NCBI GenBank assembly: GCA_019925795.1
Contig: CM034298.1
Coordinates: 49,316,365-49,380,364, forward strand
From: Dendrobium chrysotoxum
Lineage: Eukaryota; Streptophyta; Magnoliopsida; Asparagales; Orchidaceae
Direction: 5' to 3'
DNA: 64,000 bases
Both the position numbers and the translations under genes were made by a program. Of the stretch, positions 10,306 to 20,951 are shown piece by piece (the first letter of the stretch is position 1; each line of letters opens with the position of its first letter). The notes under the pieces were generated by a model. The model was not told the origin of the DNA, ran no database searches, and saw only the letters and a program-made list of their open reading frames with translations.

Positions 10306-13300
10306 ATGTGGTACATGTATATCGAATATTCATGGCATATGAATGGAGATATTAAGCAATTCATTACACTAGAGGCCAGTGCTAGAGGCAATGATACACT
10401 GGGAGATAACACCACCAAAAAAGTGGTGGATTCATGTATGATTGGTAACTCTAAATTTTTTATCATTGAAAATATTTTACTAGTAACTAGATTGAAATAT
10501 AACTTGCTTAGTATTAGTCAACTGTGTGACACAAAATTTGATATAAAATTTTTATCTACTAAATATTTGATTAGCCTAATGGAAAAATTACTTTATAAGG
10601 AAAAGGATAAATATTATTTACATGATTGATTTGAATTATGTTGATTATTCAAATTTCATATGTTTGAAAACTATTATTGATGAATTAAGGCTATGGCATA
10701 GGCGACTATGTCATGTAAGTATGAAGATACTTAGGAAAATAACTCAGAAGGACATAGTTAGAGGCATGCCCAAGTTAGATTTCTCTAAAGACCATATATA
10801 TGATGCCTACCAATTAGAAAACTAAATTAAATCATATTTTTATTCTATTAAAGACATCACCGCCTCTAAGGCACTAGAGATCTTATATATGGACTTATTT
10901 GGGTCTCTTAGTACAGCCAGCTTAGGTGGGAAAATCTTTGAATATGTAATAAATTGATGATTACTCTAGATTCACTTAGTTTAATTTTTTATCTCATAAA
11001 AGTGAATCATTTGAGAAATTTAAAATGTTCTCCACTTTAATTCAAAGATAATTAGGATGTGAAATATTTACTATCCATAGTGATCATAGTGAAGAATTTG
11101 ATAATGATAAGTTTGAATCTTTTTATAAGGAGCTAGGAATTGAACATAACTTTTCTACCTCTAGAACCTCTCAGTAGAATGGAATGGATGAAAGAAAAAA
11201 TAAACTTTAGTGGAAGTTGCTAGGGCAATGCTAGCTAAATATTCTCTCCCTAGATATTTTTGGGCAGAAGTAGTGAATACTGCTTGTTATAGTTTAAAAA
11301 GGGTAAATGTTAGATCAAAACTTAATAAGATATCCTATGAACTACTTAAGGATAGGACACCTAATCTTTCACACCTTCATATCTTTGGATGTAAGTGCTT
11401 CATTCTTATAAATGGAAAGTCTCCTTTAAAAAAATTTGATTCTAAATCTGATGAAGGAGTCTTCTTAGGTTATTCATATGTAGGAAAAGCTTATAAGATC
11501 TTTAATAAATTAACTTTAGGTGTAGAGGAGTCAACCCATATGGTATTTGATGAATCTGATAAATCTGGTGAGCCTAGGTTAGAATAAGAAGAGGAGGTAG
11601 AAGTTATCCAAGGAGTGGAATCTATTAACCTAGGAGATAGAGAAGAATCTCAGGAGCTATTGCCTGGAGAATGGATATACTCATATAGTCATCGTAGGGA
11701 GCTCATCTTAGGAGATCCATCTAGAGGAGTAAGAATTAGGCATGGACTTAGGAAGGAGGTTAATCATTCTGCATTCATCTCTATGGTAAAACCCGTAAGT
11801 ATAAATCAAGCTCTATTTGATGAATTTTGGATCCAAATTATATAAAAAACCAATTTGTTAGAAATGATATATGAGAGTTGGTTAGTAGACCTAAGGACTA
11901 GAGTGTAGTAGGTTCCAAGTGGTGTTAAAATAAGTTGAATAATTCTGGAATAGTGATTAGAAATAAAGCCAAATTAGTAGCTAAGGGGTACAATCAAATT
12001 GAATGCATTGATTTTGAGAAAACCTTTCCCCTATAATTAGGTTAGAAGCCATTAGAGTGCTGTTAGCCTTTACTTGATTTAGAGGTTTTAATTTGTATCA
12101 AATGGATATAAAAAGTGATTTCCTAAATGGGGTTATCAAGGAAGATGTTTATATACACCAACCCCCCAAGCTTTAAAAATTCAACCTTTCCCAATCATAT
12201 ATATAAACTGAAAAAGGTATTGTATGGGTTGAAGCAAACACCTAGGGCATGGTATGGAAGGCTTAGTACATTTCTCCTAGATAGATATTTTGTTAAGGGT
12301 AGTGTAGATGCCACCCTATTCCTAAAGAAGATAAGAGATGATCTAATCATTGTTCAAATATATGTGGATGATATACTATTTGGATCAACGAATTAAAATC
12401 TTTATAATAATTTCTCAAAAATCATGAATAGAGAGTTTAAGATGAGCATAATGAGAGAGCTTACATATTTTCTTGGATTTAGTATAAAATAAAGGGGTGA
12501 TGGTACCTTTTTGAGTCAAAGTAAATACATCAAATAAATTCTAAAGAAATATGAGATGGAAGGTGCTAAAACAATTAATACACCCAGGAGCTCTACCATT
12601 CAATTAGATAAGGAGGCAAGTGAAAAATCAGTCGATCAAAAAACGTATAGAAGGATAATAGGATCACTTATGTATTTGACTACTAGCAGACCAGATATAA
12701 TGTTTAGTGTTTGTCTTTGTGCTAGATTCCAAGCTGGTCCCAAAGAATTCCATATGATAGCAATTATGAGAATTTTTAGATACCTTCTAGACACAAAAAA
12801 TTTATATATATGATATCCTAGATATAGCTCTTCATTTGAAATTATTAGATATTCAGACTCATACTTTGTAGGGTGTAGAATAGATAGAAAATGTACTTCT
12901 AGAACCTATCAATTCATAGGGAAATTTATAGTTTCTTGGCCCAGTAAGAAGCAAAACTCAGTAGCTCTATCTACCACTGAGGTGGAATACATAGTAGTAG
13001 ATAGTTTTGTTGTTCAAGTCTTATGGATAAAGAAATGAATCCTTGACCTTTGCCTATTTGTAGGAACCATTCCAATCATATGTGATAATACTATTGCTAT
13101 ATGCATTTCTAAAAATCTAATTCAACACTCTCGTACTAAGCATATAGACATTATATACCATTTAATTCGAGATTATGTAGCTAAGGGAGATATAGAATTA
13201 CATCATGTAGTAACTGAGGATCAATTGGCTAATATTTTCACCAAACCCCTAAACTTTGATACCTTTAGCACATTGAGGACTAGACTAGGAGTTATTGACA

Positions 13301-13311
13301 TTCATGCTTGA
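10306..13311 (+). pseudogene. Copia-1 pol, heavily mutated
   Basis: Protease begins MWYM at 10306, but the catalytic DSG triad seen in Copia-2 reads YIE here. The integrase zinc region (10690-10820) keeps LWHRRLCH but has both later Cys replaced (YDAYQLEN). The integrase core is broken near 10950-11200 (the HSDHSEEF region is readable). It is open again at 11210-11587. RT is in pieces from 11930, including LKKVLYGLKQTPRAWY and the YVDD motif near 12361-12372. RNase H runs to GVIDIHA and a TGA at 13309-13311. Stops, frameshifts and lost catalytic residues show it cannot make active enzyme. Confidence 0.9.
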
Positions 13312-13920
13312 TTCAGGGTAAGAGTGAAATCAATAACTTATGTAGCTATATATTTTGTGTATTTCCATTTTTTTATTATATTATTGATTACTTTTTTTTA
13401 TTTTTGGTTTGTGTGTTTAATATTCCTAACTAGTAGAAGTTCTCTGATTATCACACACCACTCATTTACAAATAAAAAAAATAAAAAAAACATAAAAATT
13501 GTTCACATCATAATATATGAACCTCATTCGTATTGTACGATCCGTACACCTCTACACATCCTTGCCACTAATAAAATCAATGATCCAGATCTGACTAATA
13601 ATTGCTGATTGTACTATACGACCACCTATTCGTACTGTAGGATCCACGTGTCAGTAACCGTTGGATGAATTTAATTGGCTACACAAAATTTGAAACATCT
13701 TCGTAATACACAAACACCTGTTCGTATTATACCAACCTTTAGTCAAAGGTCGTACCAGACAGCTCGGGACAAATGCCTTTTATGAAGATATCCAGTACGA
13801 TCTTGATCGTTGACCACTTTTTCTAACAGATCATCCAAACGACTTAAAATCTTCTAATAGTCTAGTACGATCCTCAATCATATTGTACAATCTTTACTCA
13901 AGCAATTAAAACCTCTTAAT
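13312..13920 (+). other. Copia-1 3' noncoding region with palindromes
   Basis: No coding sequence. Copies of the family palindrome occur near 13528 (TTCGTATTGTACGAT), 13607 (ATTGTACTATACGAC) and 13630 (TTCGTACTGTAGGAT). They are followed by GATCCACGTGTCAGT at 13641-13655, a 15-mer that is identical in the Copia-2 3' noncoding region (22507-22521) and holds a CACGTG G-box. The region ends abruptly against LINE-B near 13920-13935, so the rest of the element, including any envelope-like ORF and the 3' LTR, is missing. Confidence 0.7.
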
Positions 13921-13929
13921 AATTCAGCA

Positions 13930-14368
13930 GCAAGCATAATTTGTCAATAGAGATCCTCTTTTTAATAAACCCAGATTGATTATTATGAATAATAAAAGAT
14001 ATAACATCCTTCATTCTGATAGCCAAAATCTTAACGACCATTTTATAAAAAATATTACATAAAAAATAGGTCTAAAATTAGTAATTTGTGAAGCATTAGC
14101 TTGCTTAGTAATAAGGGTAATTATCGTGGCTTTAGCTACCCTAAATAAAGAACCAGTTTTAAAGAAATGTAAAACAATATAGCAAAAATGAGTCCAACAA
14201 TATTCCAAGCTTTCTTAAAGAATTTAAAGGTAAAACAATTAGGACTAAGGGTAGAAGAAGAAGCTCTAGAGAATACCACCTTTTTAATCTCCTCAATAGT
14301 AACTGAAGCAATTAGAGAAGCCAAAATAATATCAGGTATTCTCTTTCCAATTGGAATGACAAAAGAAG
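13930..14368 (-). pseudogene. LINE-B reverse transcriptase fragment (L1, antisense)
   Basis: Read on the minus strand this gives the N-terminal half of an L1 reverse transcriptase: TIEEIKKVVF, then a degraded SPGPDG-like segment, WNIVGLIFAILF, VAKATIITLITKQANASQI.NFRPI and then QSGFIKKRSSIDK at about 13945-13985. The 3' half of RT and everything after it are absent. The fragment continues, across Copia-2, with 25378-28190. Its right 182 bp are repeated before the other Copia-2 LTR. Confidence 0.85.
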
Positions 14369-14618
14369 TGTTACAAATCTGGTTTTGATGATGACAAATA
14401 TGTTTCTATTGTATTTTGCTTGGCTAACCCGTTTCAGGCACAAAAGATCACGAACAACTCAAGCCAACTCAAGATCGGGTCCAAGTGTGTCCAATGTAAT
14501 ATTTTTCTTTTTCTTAAGTCAATTGTAATGTAACTGATCCCCTAGCTAAGTAACCTTGCACACACACACTCAAGGGGAGAGCTTGAGTGAGTTAGAGTTT
14601 CTGTTTATTTTTGTTTAT

Positions 14619-15270
14619 ATCGTCCTGGACGATGGTCACATCGTCCTGAACGATCCAGCAAAAATAGAAACCCTAATTAGGGTGACCCAGTTAACAGTGT
14701 CTGATTAAGCTGATCATCCTGGATGATCCTTGGATCGTACGGGACGATAGGCTCAAATCAGAAATTCTCAGCCGCCAGATCAAGTTAGGCAAGTTCTTAT
14801 TTTTAGATACTTGGTCTGATCGTCCCGGATGATACGTGAATCATCCTAGACGATCCAGTACAATCATGCCTAAATTAATCTGGTAATTAAGGAAAGCAAT
14901 TAATACTTGATTGATACAATCATATCGTCCTGGACGATCATGATCGTCTAGTGCATTTCAACTGTACGTCCCAAACTGTGTTCAGGATGATTTGGGCACT
15001 TTTTGAACTAATTATACAGGACGATATACCTATCGTCCTGGACGATCAAGTCATTTTTGAGTCGTCCAGCACAAGTTTCTCTAGACAACCCAAACTGTCT
15101 CTTGGACGATATTCCTTGATTTACACTAATCGTCCCGGACGATCGCAGGATCGTACGGGACGATATGAACAACTTTTGTACTAATCATCCAGAAGAGCAA
15201 GATCGTCCAGGCTGAAATAGCTGATTTTGAACTGATCGTACAGGACGATTTATCGATCGTCCTTGACGAT
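14619..15270. repeat. palindrome array, ATCGTCCTGGACGAT family (5' LTR)
   Basis: At least thirteen 15-bp dyads at 14619, 14640, 14713, 14734, 14819, 14840, 14924, 15011, 15032, 15129, 15150, 15235 and 15256. Three are exact (14619, 14924, 15032). Most variants are CG-to-TG or CG-to-CA changes, or have A at position 6 (ATCGTACGGGACGAT). The array ends about 45 bp before the TATA box. Confidence 0.95.
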
Positions 15271-15313
15271 CTTGGCCGACCAGTTGAGATTTAGGGCTGT
15301 TTTTGAGCCCTCA

Positions 15314-15320
15314 TATAAAA
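15314..15320 (+). promoter_or_regulatory. TATA box of the Copia-2 5' LTR
   Basis: TATAAAA in CCCTCATATAAAAGATC, conserved in the second LTR at about 24645. It lies just after the palindrome array, so the transcript should start near 15345-15350. Confidence 0.7.
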
Positions 15321-15525
15321 GATCTTTTTCTTTGTTTAGAAAAAATCTTTTGTCACTTTCCTTCCCAGAGAAATCTTAGAGAGAGAGAGAGAGAGGATCT
15401 TGTGAGGGGGAGTTAGTGAGGGATTCACTAAGGTTGCTCCAAACAAGGATCAGAGTCATCTTCTCTACTTGTCATCTTCCGTCTAGTTGGTGTTCATTGT
15501 GGGAGGATCGTTCGCAAGAAGATCC

Positions 15526-15690
15526 AGGGTTCTCTGCCCGCTTCAGGTGGAAGCAAAAGGAGTCCGGGGTTCTCTGCCCGCTTCAGGTGGAAGCAAAAGG
15601 AGTTTGAAGGTTCTCTGCCTGCTTCAGGAGGAAGCAAAAGGAGGTTAGGTTCTCTGCCTCACCTGGTGGTGGAAAGGAGATTTTGTACAG
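15526..15690 (+). repeat. 39-41 bp tandem repeat in Copia-2 LTR leader
   Basis: Four units starting with GGTTCTCTGCC and containing CTTCAGGTGGAAGCAAAAGG, starting near 15529, 15569, 15610 and 15649. The same units are in the second LTR at about 24870-25020. Confidence 0.9.
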
Positions 15691-16029
15691 GCTTCTCCGC
15701 CTTGCTGTGGGAGCAAAAGGAGAGTCACTTTTTATTTAGTGCAATACCCGGAGGGGAGGCTCCGGGGAGTGGACGTAGGTCAAGTTGACCTAACCACTAT
15801 AAAATCTGGTTTGCTTTTCTGATTCTGTTTTGCACTTTACTTTTCTGATATTAACTGCTTGGGTGAATATCTGTGATTGATCTTTTCGTTCTTATTTACT
15901 TGTTTCCACTACTAAGTATCGAAAAGATTTTTCTGTTGCTCGTGAAATTTTTAAATAACCAATTCACCCCCCTCTTGGTTAGCCTCGGGACTAGTTCACT
16001 AGGCTTAACATCCCTATCGAACTTTCAAG

Positions 16030-16041
16030 TGGTATCAGAGC
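16030..16041 (+). promoter_or_regulatory. primer binding site of Copia-2
   Basis: TGGTATCAGAGC, the exact initiator tRNA-Met complement used by plant Copia elements, two bases after the LTR end. Confidence 0.95.
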
Positions 16042-16082
16042 GGGATTCAAAATTTCAGTTTAAAAACTTTTGAATTTGATCC

Positions 16083-17894
16083 ATGGCTAACTGTAACAAT
16101 CGTAATACTGCTGAAGGTTATTCTATTACAAGACCACCGTTGTTTGATAATATTTCTTTTGATTTTTGGAAAACACGCATGTCTACTTTTCTTCAGTCTA
16201 TTGATTATCATATGTGGATGTTAGTTAAGGATGGCTATGAAGCACCACATAGAATTGTTAATGGTATTAAAACTGAACTGCCCTTTGTAGATTGGATTTT
16301 TGATGATCGTGATTTAGCACAGTTAAATGCAAAATATTTGAACTGTTTCTTTTGTGCTTTAAAATCTGAAGATTATATGCATGTTTCTACTTGTACAACG
16401 GGTAAAGAAATCTGGGATAGATTGTGTATAACATATAAAGGTACAACTGAAGTTAAACAGTCTATGTTAAACATCTTGTTACATGATTACGAACTTTTTC
16501 GCATGAAACCTAGTGAGACGATTTCAGAAATATACACAAGGTTCACTCAGATTGTTTTCTCTTTGTATGCTTTAGGTAGAGAACTTACTAACTATGAAAG
16601 AGTGAACAAAATTCTTAGATGTTTGCCTTCTTCATACGATGTTAAGATTACTGCGATCACTGAATCTAAAGATTTAAATACTTACTCCATTGACAGCTTA
16701 TTTGGATCACTCATTGCTTACGAGCAAGGGGTGAACCAAAGACAACTTGATGCAGGTGAACGAAAGAAGGAGAAGACAGTGGCGCTAAAGGCCAATGATT
16801 CAGATGCTAGCACTTCCGGGTCTGATAGCGATGATGTTGCCTTAATCACAAGGCAATTCAAGAGCTTTCTAAGAAAGAAGAATAAGAATTTTCAAAAGTG
16901 GAACAAAGGTAAAACCAGTAGAAACTTTAAAGGTTCATCTGAATCTGTTTGTTTTGAATGCAGGAAGCCCAGACACATTAAGGCTGATTGTCTTACACTT
17001 AAAGCTCATCCAAGCAAGGAGAAGGGTGAGGAGAAACACAAGTTTAGAAAGGACAAGAAGCGGATTCAGAAGGCATTCTGGGCAGACTCTGCATCCGACT
17101 CCTTTGAGACTGAAGCTGAAGAGGAGGAAACAAATTTGTGTCTGATGGCTGATGATCACCCTGATCAGTCGGACCAGGAAGAGGTATGTGAGCTTACTTA
17201 CGATCAGTTATTTGAAGTTTCTGAAAAAATTCATACATCGTATAGGAAGCTTAAGAAAACTCATGCTAGTTTGAAATTAGATTATTTGACTTTGCAAAAA
17301 GAGTATGATTCTGTAGTTAAAGATCATTCCTCACTTGATTCCAATCACATGTCTTTGCTTGATGAATTCGATGAGTTGAACAAAAAATATTCAGATTTAA
17401 CTGTTGAGCATGATTTGTTAAAAATATCGCATGTTGAATTAGAAATTACTTTTAAGAAATTGAATGATATGGCATGTGATTTAGAAAATAATAAAAGTGC
17501 AAGAACTTTTAAAATTGCAAGTTTAAATAAACATATTAAATTTTTGAAAGTTAAAATCAGTGCTTCTGAGAAAAATCAAACACCACCTACTTTTGAGCAG
17601 TTTTATGCACCGCCACCTTTTGAAAAATCTGTTGGAAATTCATCAAAGCATGTTTCATACACATCTAGGAAGAGGCACTATCACTCACGACGTTTAGTTA
17701 ATCCTTTTCCTGGTGTTAGATATTTTTCATGTGGCATGTTAGGACATATTTCTCACACCTGCACTATTCACCGTAGTACACATTGGGTGTGGAGACCCAA
17801 ATTGCCTGTTTCACAGCACAGCACGCATGCATTGCATTCTTCTTTTCATAAGAAGGAATCCAAACCTGTTTGGGTTCCTAATACTAATATTTGA
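16083..17894 (+). CDS. gag: Copia-2 gag polyprotein
   Basis: A 603-residue open frame starting at the first ATG after the primer site, 55 bp past the LTR. It forms the virus-like particle and binds element RNA. Residues about 10-250 are the UBN2/DUF4219-type capsid region (FDNISFDFWKTRMSTFLQS, DYELFRMKPSETISEIYTRF). Residues 291-304 form a zinc knuckle, CFECRKPRHIKADC (C-x2-C-x4-H-x4-C). Residues about 375-500 are a charged coiled coil. A second knuckle-like stretch, FSCGMLGHISHTC, lacks its first Cys. The frame ends WVPNTNI then TGA, followed by TAA. Protease starts 41 bp later, in another frame. Copia-1 keeps the same stop but with the frame restored, so gag and pol were probably once in one frame across stop codons. 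Confidence 0.9.
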   Translation: MANCNNRNTAEGYSITRPPLFDNISFDFWKTRMSTFLQSIDYHMWMLVKDGYEAPHRIVNGIKTELPFVDWIFDDRDLAQLNAKYLNCFFCALKSEDYMHVSTCTTGKEIWDRLCITYKGTTEVKQSMLNILLHDYELFRMKPSETISEIYTRFTQIVFSLYALGRELTNYERVNKILRCLPSSYDVKITAITESKDLNTYSIDSLFGSLIAYEQGVNQRQLDAGERKKEKTVALKANDSDASTSGSDSDDVALITRQFKSFLRKKNKNFQKWNKGKTSRNFKGSSESVCFECRKPRHIKADCLTLKAHPSKEKGEEKHKFRKDKKRIQKAFWADSASDSFETEAEEEETNLCLMADDHPDQSDQEEVCELTYDQLFEVSEKIHTSYRKLKKTHASLKLDYLTLQKEYDSVVKDHSSLDSNHMSLLDEFDELNKKYSDLTVEHDLLKISHVELEITFKKLNDMACDLENNKSARTFKIASLNKHIKFLKVKISASEKNQTPPTFEQFYAPPPFEKSVGNSSKHVSYTSRKRHYHSRRLVNPFPGVRYFSCGMLGHISHTCTIHRSTHWVWRPKLPVSQHSTHALHSSFHKKESKPVWVPNTNI

Positions 17895-17905
17895 TAATTT
17901 TGTAG

Positions 17906-20900
17906 GTGTGTTCTCACACAAGACCTCGTGAGAGCATGTGGTACATGGACAGCGGATGTTCTAGACACATGACTGCAGATGCAAATTAGTTCATTTCGCT
18001 GGAGGCCAGAGCTGGAGGCAAGGTTACACTTGGAGATAACACCACCAGGAAGGTGGTAGGCTCAGGTATAATTGGTGATTCAAAGAATTTTATGATTGAT
18101 AATATTTTACTTGTAGATGGACTGAAACACAACTTACTGAGCATCAGTTAACTTTGTGACAAAGGATACAACATCAAATTCCTGCCCACTGGCTGTATTT
18201 TAAGCTTAAATGATAAAGTTGTTTTGCAAGGGCAAAGGATCAACAACGTCTACAAGCTGGATGTAAGTTGCATTAAATCTGAGAATTCAATTTGCTTAAA
18301 AATTGTTGCTGATGAGTCTTGGTTATGGCATAGGAGATTGTGTCATGCTAGTATGAAAACCCTTAGGAGAGTCACCCAAAAGGACTTAGTTAGAGGTGTG
18401 CCCAAGCTTAAGTTCACTAAGGATCACCTGTGTGATGCCTGTCAGTTAGGGAAGCAAGTCTAGTCCTCCTTTCACTCTGTTAAGGACATTAGCACCTCTA
18501 GACCTTTAGAAGTTCTTCACATGGACCTCTTTGGACCCATTAGCACTGCCAGCTTAGGGGGGAGAGTCTATGGGTTTGTGATTGTAGATGATTATTCGAG
18601 GTTCACTTGGGTTAAATTTTTGTCACATAAATCTGAGTCATTTGATGAGTTTAGATCTTTCTCTATTTGGATTCAGAAGAAGTTAGGATGTGAGATTATT
18701 ACCATCCATAGTGATCACGGAGGGGAGTTTGAAAATGAAAGATTTGGAAGTTTTTGTGAGGAGCAAGAGATTAGTCACAATTTTTCAGCTCCTAGGACCC
18801 CTCATCAGAACGGGGTAGTTGAAAGGAAGAACAGGACCTTAGTGGAGGCCGATAGAGCCATGCTTGCTGAGTATTCACTTCCTAAATACTTTTGGGCTGA
18901 GGCGGTGAACACTGCCTGTTATGTGCTGAATAGGGTGAATGTGAGAGTCAATCTGAATAAGACACCTTATGAGATCATTAAGGGTAGAACTCCAAATCTG
19001 TCCCACCTCCATGTCTTTGGCTGTAAGGTTTTTATTATGAACAATGGGAAGTCACCCTTAGGGAAGTTTGACCCCAAATCTGATGAAGGAGTGTTCTTAG
19101 GATATTCTAGTGTGGGGAAATCTTTTAGGGTGTTCAATAAGAGGACTTTGGTGGTGGATGAGACAACCCATGTTGTGTTTGATGAATCTGATCCTAAGGA
19201 GTCTAGATCTGAAGTAGAATATGAAGAGATTGTTGAGGTTATCCAAGGGATTGGAAATGCAAATCTGGAGGAGAGGGTAGAACCTCAAACCACACTGCCT
19301 AGAGATTAGAGATATTCTTCGAGTTATCCTAAAGAACTGATCTTAGAAGACCCTTCTGAAGGTGTTAGGACTAGGCATGGACTTAGGAAGGAAGTGAACC
19401 ATTCTGTCTTTATTTCAATGACTGAACCCACCAACATCAATCAAGCCTTGTCGGATGAGTTTTGGATCTTAGCTATGCAGGAAAAATTGAATCAATTTAT
19501 AAGAAATGATGTTTGGGAGTTCGTAGAAAGACCTAGAAATTAAAATATTGTGGGAACCAAGTGGGTCTTTAAGAATAAGATGAATGATTCTGGTGTGGTG
19601 GTTAGGAATAAGACAAGATTGGTGGCTAAGGGGTATAATCAGATAGAAGGGATTGATTTTGAGGAGACTTTTACCCCTGTAGCTAGATTGGAAGCCATTA
19701 GGGTGCTACTAGCCTTTACCTATTATAAGGGATTTAAGCTGTTTCAAATGGATGTCAAGAGTGTCTTTTTGAATGGGGTGATAAACGAGGATATTTTTGT
19801 AGAACAACCCCCAGGTTTTGAGAGTTCCCAATATCTAAATCATATTTATAAATTAAAAAAGGCCTTATATGGATTGAAACAGGCACCCAGAGCTTGGTAT
19901 GAGAGGCTTAGCACATTCCTGTTAGGAAGAGAGTTTATGAAGGGGAGCGTAGACACCACCCTTTTTCTGAGGAGATTAGGGGATGACTTACTCATTGTCC
20001 AGATTTATGCTGATGATATAATTTTTGGATCTTCTGATAAATACTTATGTGATGAGTTTTCTAAAATAATGAGTAAGGAGTTTGAGATGAGTATGATGGG
20101 AGAATTGTCCTACTTTTTGGGGTTTAGCATAAGGCAGATGGATGATGGAACCTTTCTCAATCAATTTAAATATACTAAAGATATTTTGAAGAAATATGAA
20201 ATGGACAAAGCCAAGCCAATCAATACTCCCATGAGCTCCTCTGTTCAGTTAGATAAAGATTTAAGTGGAAAATCTGTTGATCAGAAGAAGTATAGGGGAA
20301 TAATAGGATCACTGCTTTACTTGACTGCTAGCCGACCTGATATCATGTTTAGTGTCTGTCTTTGTGCTAGGTTTTAGGCTGATCCTAAAGAGTCCCACCT
20401 GACTGCTGTTAAGAGAATTCTTAGATATCTTTTAGAGACCCTAAACCTAGGAATCTGGTACCCTAGGCACAACACCTCTTTTGAGATTATTGGATATTCT
20501 GATTCTGACTTTGTAGGGTGCAGGGTGGATAAAAAGAGCACTTCTGGTACTTGTCAATTTATAGGACAGTCTTTAGTCTCCTGGTCTCAAACAGAACTCA
20601 GTTGCACTTTCCACTGCTGAAGCTGAGTACATTGCCTTAGGGAGTTGTGTGGACCAAGTTCTTTGGTTGAAGCAACAAGTCTTGGATTTAAGATTACCTG
20701 TGGGCACAATTTCTGTTATGTGTGATAATACTAGTGCCATCTGAATCTCTAAGAATCCAATCCAACATTCTAGGACCAAACACATTGATATAAGGTATCA
20801 CTTCATTAGGGACCATGTTACAAAAGGGGACATTGAGCTACATCACGTAGCAACTGAAAATCAGCTGGTTGACATATTCACTAAACCATTGGCCTTTGAC

Positions 20901-20951
20901 TCATTCAGTATTTTGAGAACCAGATTAGGAGTGATTGATATAAATGCTTGA
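17906..20951 (+). pseudogene. pol: Copia-2 pol (protease, integrase, RT, RNase H) with stops
   Basis: Domains run in copia order. Protease has WYMDSGCSRHMT at 17939-17974. The integrase zinc region LWHRRLCH...CDAC is at 18325-18440. The integrase core has all three acidic residues (IVDDYSR, HSDHGGEF, and the E of NGVVERKNR) at 18570-18830. RT has TKWVFKNK, FTPVARLEAIR, VKSVFLNG and YADD (20006-20017). RNase H has DSDFVGC and ends GVIDINA then TGA. In-frame stops occur at 17987, 18149, 18461, 19307, about 19541 and 20375. Most fit a single C-to-T or G-to-A change (Trp or Gln codons). A small deletion near 20590 shifts RNase H, and TGA at about 20743 replaces a Cys codon. Not functional. Confidence 0.95.

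Larger units (their letters stand above)
5936..13920 (+). mobile_element. Copia-1: decayed Ty1/copia retrotransposon, 3' end lost
   Basis: Order is 5' LTR, primer site, gag, pol (protease, integrase, RT, RNase H) and 3' noncoding, which is the Ty1/copia order. The LTR start was placed by matching its first 35 bases to the first bases of the Copia-2 LTR (TTTTNATNATNACAAATAT pattern). The end was placed by the primer site. No 3' LTR is present. The 3' noncoding part stops near 13920 against LINE-B reverse transcriptase sequence. Gag and pol carry many stops and frameshifts. Protein similarity to Copia-2 is clear throughout, so the two are sister families. Confidence 0.85.
14369..16027 (+). repeat. 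5' LTR of Copia-2
   Basis: 1,659 bp, TGTTACAAATC at the left and CGAACTTTCA at the right. A hand comparison of the first 500 bp with the second LTR gives roughly 4 percent difference plus indels, mostly transitions. Order is palindrome array, TATA box, GA-rich leader, 40-bp tandem repeat and U5. Confidence 0.95.

Noticed and set aside
14619..15270. CRISPR-like array (short repeats with spacers)
   Set aside because: Spacing is irregular, repeats vary, they are palindromic and lie in LTRs of a plant retrotransposon.
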